DNA of 13,200 bases from Thermoplasmata archaeon (lineage in GTDB: Archaea > Thermoplasmatota > Thermoplasmata > UBA184), in contig JASHYU010000201.1 in assembly GCA_030042855.1 (NCBI GenBank), positions 1-13,200 on the forward strand, read 5' to 3'. Position 1 is the first letter of the stretch, and each line of letters begins with the position of its first letter. The position numbers were made by a program, and so were the translations under genes. The notes beneath the pieces were generated by a model that saw only the letters and a program-made list of their open reading frames with translations, was not told the origin of the DNA and ran no database searches. Below, in pieces: positions 6,571 through 13,200 of the stretch.

Positions 6571-9500
6571 CTACTTCGGCGCCTCCGCCGATCCCTCCGG
6601 CCGGGGCGGGGGCGCGCTCGGGCCCCGCCGCCGGGTCGCGAGATACACCGCGCCCGCTCCGGCGAGGGCCCCGAGCACGCCCACGAGGATCACCAGGTTG
6701 TCGCCGGCGAAGACGCCCGAGAGGAACGGCGTTCCGCTGTGCTTCGCCGGTGCGGCGGGCGGCGCCGTGGTCGCCGGGGTGTTGTCGACATAGATCGCGA
6801 GGCTGCGCGTCGTCGGGGTCGTTCCGGCCGCGGTCTCGGTGAAGACGACCGAGTAGGCGCCGTTCGCGAGCGCGGTCGTGTCGAGCGCGTACGACCCGCT
6901 CAGGCCCGTCGCGAGCACCTCGGATCCGCCGCTCCACTCGAGGCTCAGCACGCCGGTCGCGAGCTCGGCGCCCGAGTACGAGGTGTACGCCGCCCCCGCC
7001 CAGGAGATCGAGTCGATGCCCGAAACCGTGCCGGTCGCGCTCGCCGAGACGCTCGCCGGCAGGAAGACGAGCGGGTCCTGCCAGAGGAGGACGCGCTGGA
7101 CCGCCTGATCCGTGTAGCAGAACGAGAAGCCGTCGAACGACTCGCAGTAGCCGTACGTGACGTCGTTCGCCCCGACGCCGACGATGCTCACGACGATCGG
7201 CCCGGTGAGGCCGGCCGTCGAGAGGTTGACCCACAGCGCCCCCGAATCGACGCCGCTCTCCCAGAGGTTCGCGCCGAACTGATCGTCGTAGAACGGCGCG
7301 CACCCGGGGAGCGCCAGCGTGTTCGCGGGCTGGCTCGCGCCGGCGGGGAGCGGGCACGTCCAGTTGTCGTACTGGCCCGGCGCGCTGCCGACCGAGACGT
7401 TGACCGTGTCGACGTACTTCATCCCGGCGAACGTGAGCCAGCCGGTGATCGTCCCGGAATCGGAGGCGCTCAGGTCCTCGGTGTAGAACGAGCCGGACTG
7501 GGGCTCGGCGTAGACGATCGTCGTGTTGGACGTGAGCCCGTCGTAGCTCGCGGTCAACGTGTAGATGTCGGTCGCGAGCGTGCCGTTGTGCTCGGCGGTG
7601 AACCCGTCGATCCAGTAGACCGCCTCGCCCCGGCTGTCCGAGATCGTGGTCCCGAGCGTCACGCCGGGCGCGTAGTCCGCCGGCGGGAGCGACTCGTCCA
7701 GGTAGCCGTACTGGGTGACCACCGACACCTGGGTCACGACCGCGCCCGCGACCGGCACGCCGTTCAGGTACACCTCGGCCTGGCCGAACAGATTGTAGTC
7801 GCCCACCGTCGTCGTCGTGAACGTGGTGACCTCCGCGACGCCCTGGTCGCAGTTGCCGTACGGGTCGACGACGCAGAGGGTCAGGGTCCCGGACGGGGTC
7901 GGCGCCGCGACCGCGAAGTCGTCGAACGCCCACTCGGCGTTCGGGCCGCCGACCGGACTCTTCACGAGGAAGTAGCCGTAGGTCGTCGCCGCGGCCCCGC
8001 CGGGCGGCGAGCCGGTCGTCGGCGTGTAGTTGAAGATCCCGTTCGTCCCGGTCTGGAGCGTCGTGAGCGTCCCGCCCCCGTAGGTGCCGTTGTTCGACTG
8101 GCCCGAGTAGGCCGAGACGTCGAAGACGCCGGTCCCGCCGCCCGACGTCACGACCTCGAGCTCGTAGGTCGTCCCGGCGGAGAGGGTGTCCGGCACCGCC
8201 GCGAGTCCCGTCGGCGTCACCTCGAGGACGGAGAACGCGGGGTTCGCGAGCGCGTGGCCCGCGAGGCCGGTCGTCCCGAAGAAGTCGAGGACGAGGAGCG
8301 CCACGTCCGGGATCCCGAGCCCCTGGAGGTAGTTCCAGCCGCTCCCGGCCGGGTTGCCGAGGCTCGGGAACCAGTCCGGCTGGACCGGAGCGCTCGGCTC
8401 CTCGATCGAGAGGTTGTAGTAGTACCAGGTGAACGAGTTCACCGGCCCGGACGTGAAGCCGACGTCGGTACCGTCCGGCGTGTAGGGATTCGCCCCCACG
8501 GCCCCGGCCTCGTAGGCGTTGTGCGCCGCGTAGAGGAGCGGGTTCGCGTCGCCGATCTCGGGGCTCCCGAACGCGAGGTTCGCCTGCTCCTGGATGAGGG
8601 CCCACTCGCCCGCCATCGTCGGCGTGGCGAAGCTGGTCCCGCCGTAGAACAGGTTCCACTGTCCGTAGGCGTACACCGACATGTTGAACGCGGCGGAGAG
8701 CGAGACGACCGGGTCGATCTTCGAACCGGTCGAGTAGGTGTCCATCGCGTTCTGCCACCACGGTTGGCTCTCGGCGAGCGACTGGCCGAAGCCGCCACCC
8801 TCGACGCCCTTGTACGTGCCGGTGAGCCCCTCGCCGTACGACCAGTAGCCGGTCGACGCGATGCCGCTCGCGCCGGCGAAGTAGGCGGTGCCGTTCGCCC
8901 CGTAGCAGTCGGTCGGGCTCTCGAGGAACCCGTCACAGTAGGTGAAGTTCACCGCGGTCTCGGGGAACGGCGAACCGGCCCCCTCGGCCGTGATCTGAGC
9001 CCCGCCCACCGAGGTCGCGCCGGGCGAGTCCGCCGGCATGAAGTCGTTGACGGCCACGTAGGTGCCGCCGTCGTCCCCGGAAGCGAAGAAGTTCGTCACG
9101 CCCACGGCGTTCAGGAGCTCGAGCTCCTGGTCCTCGGCGGTGATGTAGATCGGGCTCCCGTAGAAGTAGGCGTACTCCTCGCCCTCCCCGTAGCTGTTCG
9201 ACGTGATCGTCACCGAGCAGGTGCCCGTGCCCGCCGAGCCCTGGACGACGTAGAGACCGGCCGCCGCGAGGGTCGCCGCGCTCGCGCACGTCCCGCCGGT
9301 CGAACCGAGCGAGAGGTACTGGGCGACGTCCGCGTAGGCGAGGTCGAACGCCGAGAAGTTGCCGGGGTACGGGATGCCGATCACGTCGATGTGCGCCTGC
9401 GGGGCCATCGCCGCCGCGTACTCGACGTCGAGCGATGTCTCGAGCGTCCAGCCCGCGTAGTAGCCCTGCTCGTCGCAGTCGGCGAGGTTCGTGTTCGGGA

Positions 9501-10686
9501 ACAGCTCGAGGCCGGGGATGTCGAGCGCGATCTGCGTGAGCCGGCTGTTGAGCTGGTTCGCGACGCCCGGCCACGTCATGTTGGACCAGGCCGAGAGGTC
9601 GCTCGGGATCGCGCAGCCGACCTCGATGACGGCGATCGTGATCCCCTGGCCCTTGTCCGGCTGCGAGCCGAGGGCGGAGTCGCCGCTCCACAGCGAGGTC
9701 GCGCCGGTGAGCGCCGGCATCGTGGACGGGAAGAGGAACTGGTACTGGCCGCAGATGTTGTAGTACTCGCACGTCAGGCCCTCGCTCGAGAAGTTCGTCC
9801 ACAGGAAGTCGTGCTCGGAATCGGCCTGGTGCTCGTCGAGCTCGCTGTCGCACGGGCCGCCGTAGGCGCCGAACGTGCACGCGATCGCCCCCGAGCCGTC
9901 GGAGGAGGCGGCGGCGTTGGCGCCGGGGTAGAGGCCGAGCGGCAGGGCGATGTTCGGGCTCGCGACCATCTGGTCGAGCCCGGCGATGCCGTTGATCGCT
10001 CCGGCGATCCCCGTCGGGAGCTCCGCCGGCGCCGTGTTCGCGTAGATCACGGGTCCCGCCTCGGTCGTCCCGTTCACGCCGCTCTCGTTGCCGAACGAGG
10101 GGTTCCACTGCCCGCCGGACTGGTACGACTGGCTGTACGCGCTCAGCGTGGTGTGGAAGGCCGCCGAGATCTCGGCGACCGTCCCGGTCACGCTCATCGT
10201 CAGCGCCGTGGCGCTCGGCGTGACGGCGAGGCCGTAGCCCTCGAAGTAGGACTCCACGGACGCGTACGCGGGGCTGCCGTACTGCGCGCCCAGGGCTTGG
10301 GTGGAAAGGAACTGATGATACTGGGGGCTCGCGACGTCGGCCTGGTCGTTCACGAGGGACGAGAGGCTGCCCGAGGGCGCGAGCGTGACCGTGACCATGT
10401 CCTCGGCGTTCGGATTGTACGCCGCGCCGTCCGGCGTGACGGTCACGGTCCCGAAGGTCGTCGTTTGCGTCGGACTGAGACTGGTCCCGCTCCCCGTCAC
10501 CTGCGTGAGGGGGCCGCTCGCGAGGTCCGGGGTCGCCGCGCTCGCCGATGGCGCTCCCGCCGGCGACGCGTTCGCGCCGGCGAACGTCGCGCCCGGCAGG
10601 GTCGCCACGGCGAAGCCGACGACCGCCACGACCGTGATCAGTCCGACGAGGAGGGCTCTTCCACTGATGCTCGCTGTCCCGCGCAT
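6571..10686 (-). CDS. Secreted, membrane-anchored S53 (sedolisin/kumamolisin-like) serine protease
   Basis: The protein has 1371 residues from ATG 10686; upstream in-frame starts (10704, 10800) are less likely because a TATA-like box lies at 10715-10721. In order: a signal peptide (hydrophobic core 11-30); a pro-kumamolisin activation domain (about 80-235, including SPQYHQFLST); and an S53 catalytic domain (about 345-800). The catalytic set is complete: Glu416 and Asp420 (ETSLD), oxyanion Asp538 (ASGDDGG) and nucleophile Ser685 (GGTSFATP, codon 8632-8634). GWNYLQGLGIP near 783-793 matches the end of S53 cores. A long beta-rich C-terminal region includes an Ig-like repeat near 970-1060. A final helix (1330-1350) followed by RRR anchors it, leaving the catalytic part outside. 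Sixteen cysteines and many N-x-S/T sites suit an exposed protein. S53 enzymes usually work in acid, so an extracellular proteolytic role is likely. Confidence 0.93.
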   Translation of the reverse strand: MRGTASISGRALLVGLITVVAVVGFAVATLPGATFAGANASPAGAPSASAATPDLASGPLTQVTGSGTSLSPTQTTTFGTVTVTPDGAAYNPNAEDMVTVTLAPSGSLSSLVNDQADVASPQYHQFLSTQALGAQYGSPAYASVESYFEGYGLAVTPSATALTMSVTGTVAEISAAFHTTLSAYSQSYQSGGQWNPSFGNESGVNGTTEAGPVIYANTAPAELPTGIAGAINGIAGLDQMVASPNIALPLGLYPGANAAASSDGSGAIACTFGAYGGPCDSELDEHQADSEHDFLWTNFSSEGLTCEYYNICGQYQFLFPSTMPALTGATSLWSGDSALGSQPDKGQGITIAVIEVGCAIPSDLSAWSNMTWPGVANQLNSRLTQIALDIPGLELFPNTNLADCDEQGYYAGWTLETSLDVEYAAAMAPQAHIDVIGIPYPGNFSAFDLAYADVAQYLSLGSTGGTCASAATLAAAGLYVVQGSAGTGTCSVTITSNSYGEGEEYAYFYGSPIYITAEDQELELLNAVGVTNFFASGDDGGTYVAVNDFMPADSPGATSVGGAQITAEGAGSPFPETAVNFTYCDGFLESPTDCYGANGTAYFAGASGIASTGYWSYGEGLTGTYKGVEGGGFGQSLAESQPWWQNAMDTYSTGSKIDPVVSLSAAFNMSVYAYGQWNLFYGGTSFATPTMAGEWALIQEQANLAFGSPEIGDANPLLYAAHNAYEAGAVGANPYTPDGTDVGFTSGPVNSFTWYYYNLSIEEPSAPVQPDWFPSLGNPAGSGWNYLQGLGIPDVALLVLDFFGTTGLAGHALANPAFSVLEVTPTGLAAVPDTLSAGTTYELEVVTSGGGTGVFDVSAYSGQSNNGTYGGGTLTTLQTGTNGIFNYTPTTGSPPGGAAATTYGYFLVKSPVGGPNAEWAFDDFAVAAPTPSGTLTLCVVDPYGNCDQGVAEVTTFTTTTVGDYNLFGQAEVYLNGVPVAGAVVTQVSVVTQYGYLDESLPPADYAPGVTLGTTISDSRGEAVYWIDGFTAEHNGTLATDIYTLTASYDGLTSNTTIVYAEPQSGSFYTEDLSASDSGTITGWLTFAGMKYVDTVNVSVGSAPGQYDNWTCPLPAGASQPANTLALPGCAPFYDDQFGANLWESGVDSGALWVNLSTAGLTGPIVVSIVGVGANDVTYGYCESFDGFSFCYTDQAVQRVLLWQDPLVFLPASVSASATGTVSGIDSISWAGAAYTSYSGAELATGVLSLEWSGGSEVLATGLSGSYALDTTALANGAYSVVFTETAAGTTPTTRSLAIYVDNTPATTAPPAAPAKHSGTPFLSGVFAGDNLVILVGVLGALAGAGAVYLATRRRGPSAPPPRPEGSAEAPK

Positions 10687-10714
10687 AACTAGGTGCGCGA
10701 CCATCGAGAGCGTC

Positions 10715-10721
10715 GGATAAG
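10715..10721 (-). promoter_or_regulatory. TATA-like box (CTTATCC) for the S53 protease gene
   Basis: The minus strand reads CTTATCC centred at 10718, 32 bases before ATG 10686. Transcription would begin near 10692 and give a leader of about six bases. This decides against the upstream in-frame starts at 10704 and 10800, which would place the box inside or just before the coding sequence. Confidence 0.5.
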
Positions 10722-10763
10722 TGCGATGAGAACGAGAGCGACCGTTCGTCGGTAGCAAGGAGC

Positions 10764-10796
10764 GGAATCGTAGTACGAATCCCTCGAATCGTATTC
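10764..10796. promoter_or_regulatory. Clustered inverted/direct half-sites upstream of the protease promoter (candidate operator)
   Basis: GGAATCGTAGTACGAATCC at 10764-10782 is a 19-base near palindrome: eight of nine base pairs match around a central G. The half-site GAATCGTA recurs at 10786-10793, exactly 21 bases (about two helical turns) after its first copy at 10765-10772, and the second copy opens an imperfect palindrome, GAATCGTATTC. The cluster lies about 45-80 bases upstream of the protease TATA-like box, where an archaeal activator could bind. It is downstream of the regulator gene at 10872. Binding is an inference. Confidence 0.45.
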
Positions 10797-10813
10797 TCAA
10801 CCTTCCGAGAGGC

Positions 10814-10867
10814 CCGGAACTTCCGGAGCCGTCGGCCCCGCGCGGATCCCCGGAGTCCCGAAGTTCC
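10814..10867. repeat. Inverted repeats in the spacer after the regulator gene
   Basis: CCGGAACTTCCGG at 10814-10826 is a perfect 13-base palindrome around a central C. Its GGAACTTC part (10816-10823) also pairs with GAAGTTCC at 10860-10867, across 36 bases. The transcript leaving the regulator gene (stop at 10872) would contain both arms, so a 3' hairpin or terminator is possible. No T-rich tract follows, and chance pairing in such GC-rich DNA is a fair alternative. Confidence 0.3.
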
Positions 10868-10871
10868 CCGC

Positions 10872-11369
10872 CTACCGGGCCAGTTCCGGGGGCGCGCGCG
10901 GGCGGTTCGCCCCGGCGGGGCGAGGCGGGTCGGTGGGTCCCGATCGACGGATCCGGGGCGTGCGCATCGATCCACCGGAATTCGGGAGCGACAGCCGGGG
11001 CACCGAGCGGACGAGGATCCCGTCCCAGTCGTCCGGGCCGAAGATCTCGGTGGCGGGACCCCCGAGATCGCGCCCCTCCCCCTCCTGACGAACGACGACG
11101 TTGAACGACCGGATCGCCCCGTCGAGCTCGGCGGTCTTCGACAGGACGCGTCGGATCGCGACGAGGACCTGATCCGCGAGGTCGGTGGCGTGGTAGCCGT
11201 CCGGCGTCGCTTCGAGAAGGTGATGCTCGAGGCAGAACCTCGCGTAGCTATCGAAGTAGCCCGGGTTCAGGTTCGCGAGCCCGATGATCCGGGTCTTCCG
11301 GGAGGCCCGGCGGCTGGCGTCGAGGAAGTCGTGCAGGACCTCGAGGCGCGTTCGGTATGTCCGCCCCAT
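10872..11369 (-). CDS. Archaeal winged-helix transcription regulator (HTH_45 / ArnR1-like)
   Basis: The protein has 165 residues, starting at ATG 11369. The first 75 residues match the archaeal winged-helix pattern: LEVLHDFLDASRRASRKTRIIG, a recognition helix region in ANLNPGYFDSYARFCLEHHLLE (32-53), then a wing with GYHATDLADQV (58-68). The KTRI...ANLNP signature is typical of HTH_45 proteins, which are small DNA-binding regulators found mainly in archaea. Residues 76-130 are mixed with no recognised domain. From about 131 onward the tail is rich in Arg and Pro and probably disordered. A possible TATA box (TTAAATC, minus strand 11431-11437) would give a leader of about 39 bases, longer than for the other genes. 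It lies just upstream of the protease on the same strand, with the half-site cluster between, so it may control the protease; that link is inference. Confidence 0.8.
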   Translation of the reverse strand: MGRTYRTRLEVLHDFLDASRRASRKTRIIGLANLNPGYFDSYARFCLEHHLLEATPDGYHATDLADQVLVAIRRVLSKTAELDGAIRSFNVVVRQEGEGRDLGGPATEIFGPDDWDGILVRSVPRLSLPNSGGSMRTPRIRRSGPTDPPRPAGANRPRAPPELAR

Positions 11370-11523
11370 TTCCCCCCGATCCGCTGGGAGAGTCGCGAGC
11401 CCATGCGCTGGACCCGGGAAGTCAGGATGCGATTTAACGGTACGCGAAACGGCCGCGTCCCCGCCCGACCGAGCGCTCGATCCGGTCGGCGGGACCGTTC
11501 GGAACTCCCCCGCCGGGCCGCGT

Positions 11524-12708
11524 CTATACGTCGACGACCGGGGCGGTCGGCCCCGGGCTCACCGGAAGGCCGGGGACGACGGGAAGCCCCGGAGCTCCGG
11601 CGGGCCGGTCCTTCACGATGAAGTCGCCCAGCGACGGGTGGCTCACGAGCGCGTACCACGGCGCGATCGCGTCGATCAGGGCGCCCACGAGGCCGTGCAG
11701 GACGAACCGGAACGCGGTAACGCGGCGCGCGAGGTACTCCGTGTGCATCCGGTACCCTTCCACGTAGGCCGTCACCATCGACACCCAGACGAACCCGGTG
11801 AAGACGCCGGTGACGAAGAGCAGCGGGCCGTAGTGGAACAGCGCGCTCGCGACGAGGACCGCGATCGACGGGAGCGCGGAGAACCAGGACAGGGCCGAGT
11901 AGAACAGCGTGAGGCGCCGCCGGACGGAGAGCTCGGGCGAGTGGCGGACGGCCCAGATGACCCCGTGCATCCAGCGACGTCGCTGCTTGAGCTGGTCCCG
12001 GAGCGAGAACGCCCCCTTCTCGTAGGCGAACCCCTTCAGGACCCCGAACACGGACCCGTACTTCTGTCGGACCCGGATCTCGAACGTCAGGTCCTCCGCC
12101 GGCGCGTAGCCGCGCGCGTCCCAGCCGACCGAATCCTCGACGTCCGCGCGGACGAGGATGTGCGAGCCGTGGAACCCGGCCGACGGGTTGCCGGGCAGCG
12201 TCATCGAGTCGAGCACCCGGAAGTCGTCGTACGACCGCGTGACCTCCTGGATGTGGCTCGGCGACCCCGTCCAGTCGATCGGATAGAGGATGATCCCGAC
12301 GCCGACCAGCTTCGGCCCCCGGACGAAATCGGCGATCCCGGCGAGCGTGTCCTGCCCGACGCACGTCTCCTCGTCCTGGTGGTAGATCCAGACCCGATCG
12401 TTCGAGAGGCCGTCCCGGCCGCGCTGCTCGACCGCGTACTGGAGCGCGCGGGCCTTCCCGCTCGTTCCGAGCGGGGTCCGGTACTCCGAGGGCACGATGA
12501 GGAGGCGCGCCCCCTCGCGCCGGAGCTCCTCGTAGGTGTCCGGGGCGGAGGCGTAGCCGTCCGGCTCGATGACGAGCCAGAGGCGGGGCAGGTACCCCTG
12601 CCGGGGCGTGTGCCGCGCCCAGTACAAGACGGAGCGCGCGCTCTCCGCGATGGCCCGGTGGTTCCGGCCGATCGCGGTGATCTGGAAGATGACGGTGGGG
12701 GGCCTCAT
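11524..12708 (-). CDS. Membrane glycosyltransferase family 2, egghead (Egh)-like
   Basis: The protein has 394 residues, starting at ATG 12708; a longer open frame to 13074 is only Arg/Pro-rich shadow overlapping the upstream gene. GT-A features in order: a beta strand at VIFQITAIGRN (6-16); a nucleotide-sugar/metal site in YHQDEET (109-115); the acceptor-base motif PAEDLTFE (203-210); and QRRRW (242-246), a QxxRW motif. Membrane segments follow at about 266-292, 294-317 and 336-354, then a Pro-rich tail (369-394). From memory, the runs DEET...GIADFV, GSHILV, AED and YEKGAFSLRDQLKQRRRWMHG parallel the egghead family of GDP-mannose beta-1,4-mannosyltransferases more closely than cellulose synthases. 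It probably acts at the cytoplasmic face on a lipid or surface glycan. Donor and acceptor are unproven. It is translationally coupled to the upstream membrane protein. Confidence 0.87.
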   Translation of the reverse strand: MRPPTVIFQITAIGRNHRAIAESARSVLYWARHTPRQGYLPRLWLVIEPDGYASAPDTYEELRREGARLLIVPSEYRTPLGTSGKARALQYAVEQRGRDGLSNDRVWIYHQDEETCVGQDTLAGIADFVRGPKLVGVGIILYPIDWTGSPSHIQEVTRSYDDFRVLDSMTLPGNPSAGFHGSHILVRADVEDSVGWDARGYAPAEDLTFEIRVRQKYGSVFGVLKGFAYEKGAFSLRDQLKQRRRWMHGVIWAVRHSPELSVRRRLTLFYSALSWFSALPSIAVLVASALFHYGPLLFVTGVFTGFVWVSMVTAYVEGYRMHTEYLARRVTAFRFVLHGLVGALIDAIAPWYALVSHPSLGDFIVKDRPAGAPGLPVVPGLPVSPGPTAPVVDV

Positions 12709-13200
12709 CCCTCCACCCCGGTCTCGAGGTGGTTCCGGCCTAGGACCCGCTGCGTGCCGCGGAACGACAGGACGAAGAACGGGACCGGGATCAGCCACAC
12801 GGCCGGCAGGACCGCCATCCAGAGGGGGGGCATCGGTTCCCGAGCGAGGAGGTTCAGCGCCTCGAGCGAGGCGGAAATCCCGATCGCGAGGCCGAGCGTC
12901 CAGCCGAGAATGCGCCGCCGACGGGACCTGAGCCCGCCGACCGTCCGATCGTACCGGTCCGAGGTGTAGTCCTGGTACGAGGCCGCGGCGAAGGCCGTCG
13001 GGCAGATGGCGAGCGGCTCCGAGATCACCCCAGCGGACCGGGACGGAAGCACGCCCTCGGCGGACTCGTCCCACACCGGGCGATCGTCCCGCGACGGTGC
13101 GGCGACGTCGGATCCCGCGCCCGCCTCCGAGACCAGGAACTGCAGCTCCCGGGCGGCCCGCTCGAGCTCTTGGTGGATCCCCGCCACCCGCTTCTGGATC
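12705..13200 (-). CDS. Coiled-coil plus two-helix membrane protein, partial at the right edge
   Basis: The frame is open to the window edge. The first possible start inside (GTG at 13187) sits within a heptad-rich run, IQKRVAGIHQELERAARELQFL, so the real start is probably outside the window. At least 160 residues are visible. They comprise an N-terminal amphipathic coiled coil, a charged linker of about 70 residues, then two membrane helices (ILGWTLGLAIGISASLEALNLL and LWMAVLPAVWLIPVPFFVLSF) separated by AREPMPP, and a short tail ending HLETGVEG. Its TGA overlaps the ATG of the glycosyltransferase as ATGA, a sign of translational coupling. This suggests that the two proteins act together, perhaps with this one as a scaffold. 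No family is recognised. Confidence 0.7.
   Translation of the reverse strand, partial: IQKRVAGIHQELERAARELQFLVSEAGAGSDVAAPSRDDRPVWDESAEGVLPSRSAGVISEPLAICPTAFAAASYQDYTSDRYDRTVGGLRSRRRRILGWTLGLAIGISASLEALNLLAREPMPPLWMAVLPAVWLIPVPFFVLSFRGTQRVLGRNHLETGVEG

Noticed and set aside
5849..8761. 970-codon frame on the - strand spanning parts of the cyclase and protease genes
   Set aside because: It crosses the convergent ends of two well-supported genes and encodes only Arg/Pro/Gly-rich sequence.
6544..10692. Very long open frame (1382 codons) on the + strand across the S53 gene
   Set aside because: The product is a monotonous Arg/Gly/Val/Asp-rich string with no domains. It is exactly what high third-position GC creates opposite a real gene, and the minus strand encodes a complete S53 protease.
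12709..13074. N-terminal extension of the glycosyltransferase frame
   Set aside because: The added 122 residues are Arg/Pro-rich and overlap the coding sequence of the upstream membrane protein in another frame. The ATGA overlap gives a natural start at 12708.
1..13200. Defence island, CRISPR array, transposon or prophage
   Set aside because: I found no regularly spaced repeats, transposase, integrase, nuclease-helicase or structural phage motifs. The window reads as chromosomal genes for metabolism, signalling and cell surface.

Overview
This is a very G+C-rich window. No rRNA, tRNA, CRISPR array, insertion sequence or phage gene was recognised. The best guess for the source is a high-GC archaeon, probably Thermoplasmatota from soil or a similar habitat. 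The reasons are an archaeal-type winged-helix regulator (ArnR1/HTH_45-like), a giant secreted and membrane-anchored S53 (sedolisin/kumamolisin-like) protease, a DUF6114-like membrane protein, and AT-rich TATA-like boxes. For five genes the box lies about 25-33 bases upstream of the chosen start, so those transcripts would be leaderless or nearly so. The taxon is an inference, not a proof.

Layout from left to right. The window opens inside a PLP-dependent amino-acid decarboxylase gene (+, 5' end missing), which converges on a DUF885 putative metallopeptidase (-). A divergent region of about 280 bases follows. Then come three + strand genes: a four-helix DUF6114-like membrane protein, a 53-residue double-helix membrane miniprotein (3086-3247), and a VOC/glyoxalase-fold protein. 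The VOC gene converges on an AHSA1/SRPBCC-fold protein (-), which is divergent from a large signalling protein (+) joining a class III adenylate cyclase domain, a TolB-like domain and TPR repeats. That gene converges on the 1371-residue S53 protease (-).

Upstream of the protease on the same strand are a 185-base regulatory region with a near-palindromic repeat cluster, an HTH_45-type regulator (-), and a glycosyltransferase whose motifs resemble the egghead (Egh) beta-mannosyltransferase family (-). The glycosyltransferase start overlaps by four bases the stop of a coiled-coil/two-helix membrane protein (-) that runs off the right edge.

Most genes look individually transcribed. Only the right-edge membrane protein and glycosyltransferase look like a tight operon. 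The right half concerns the cell surface: an exported protease, a membrane glycosyltransferase, and a regulator that may control the protease. I see no defence island or mobile system. The most notable items are the cyclase-TolB-TPR protein in an apparently archaeal setting, the egghead-like glycosyltransferase, the cysteine-rich S53 protease, the half-site cluster upstream of it, and the recurrent CTTATC promoter box.
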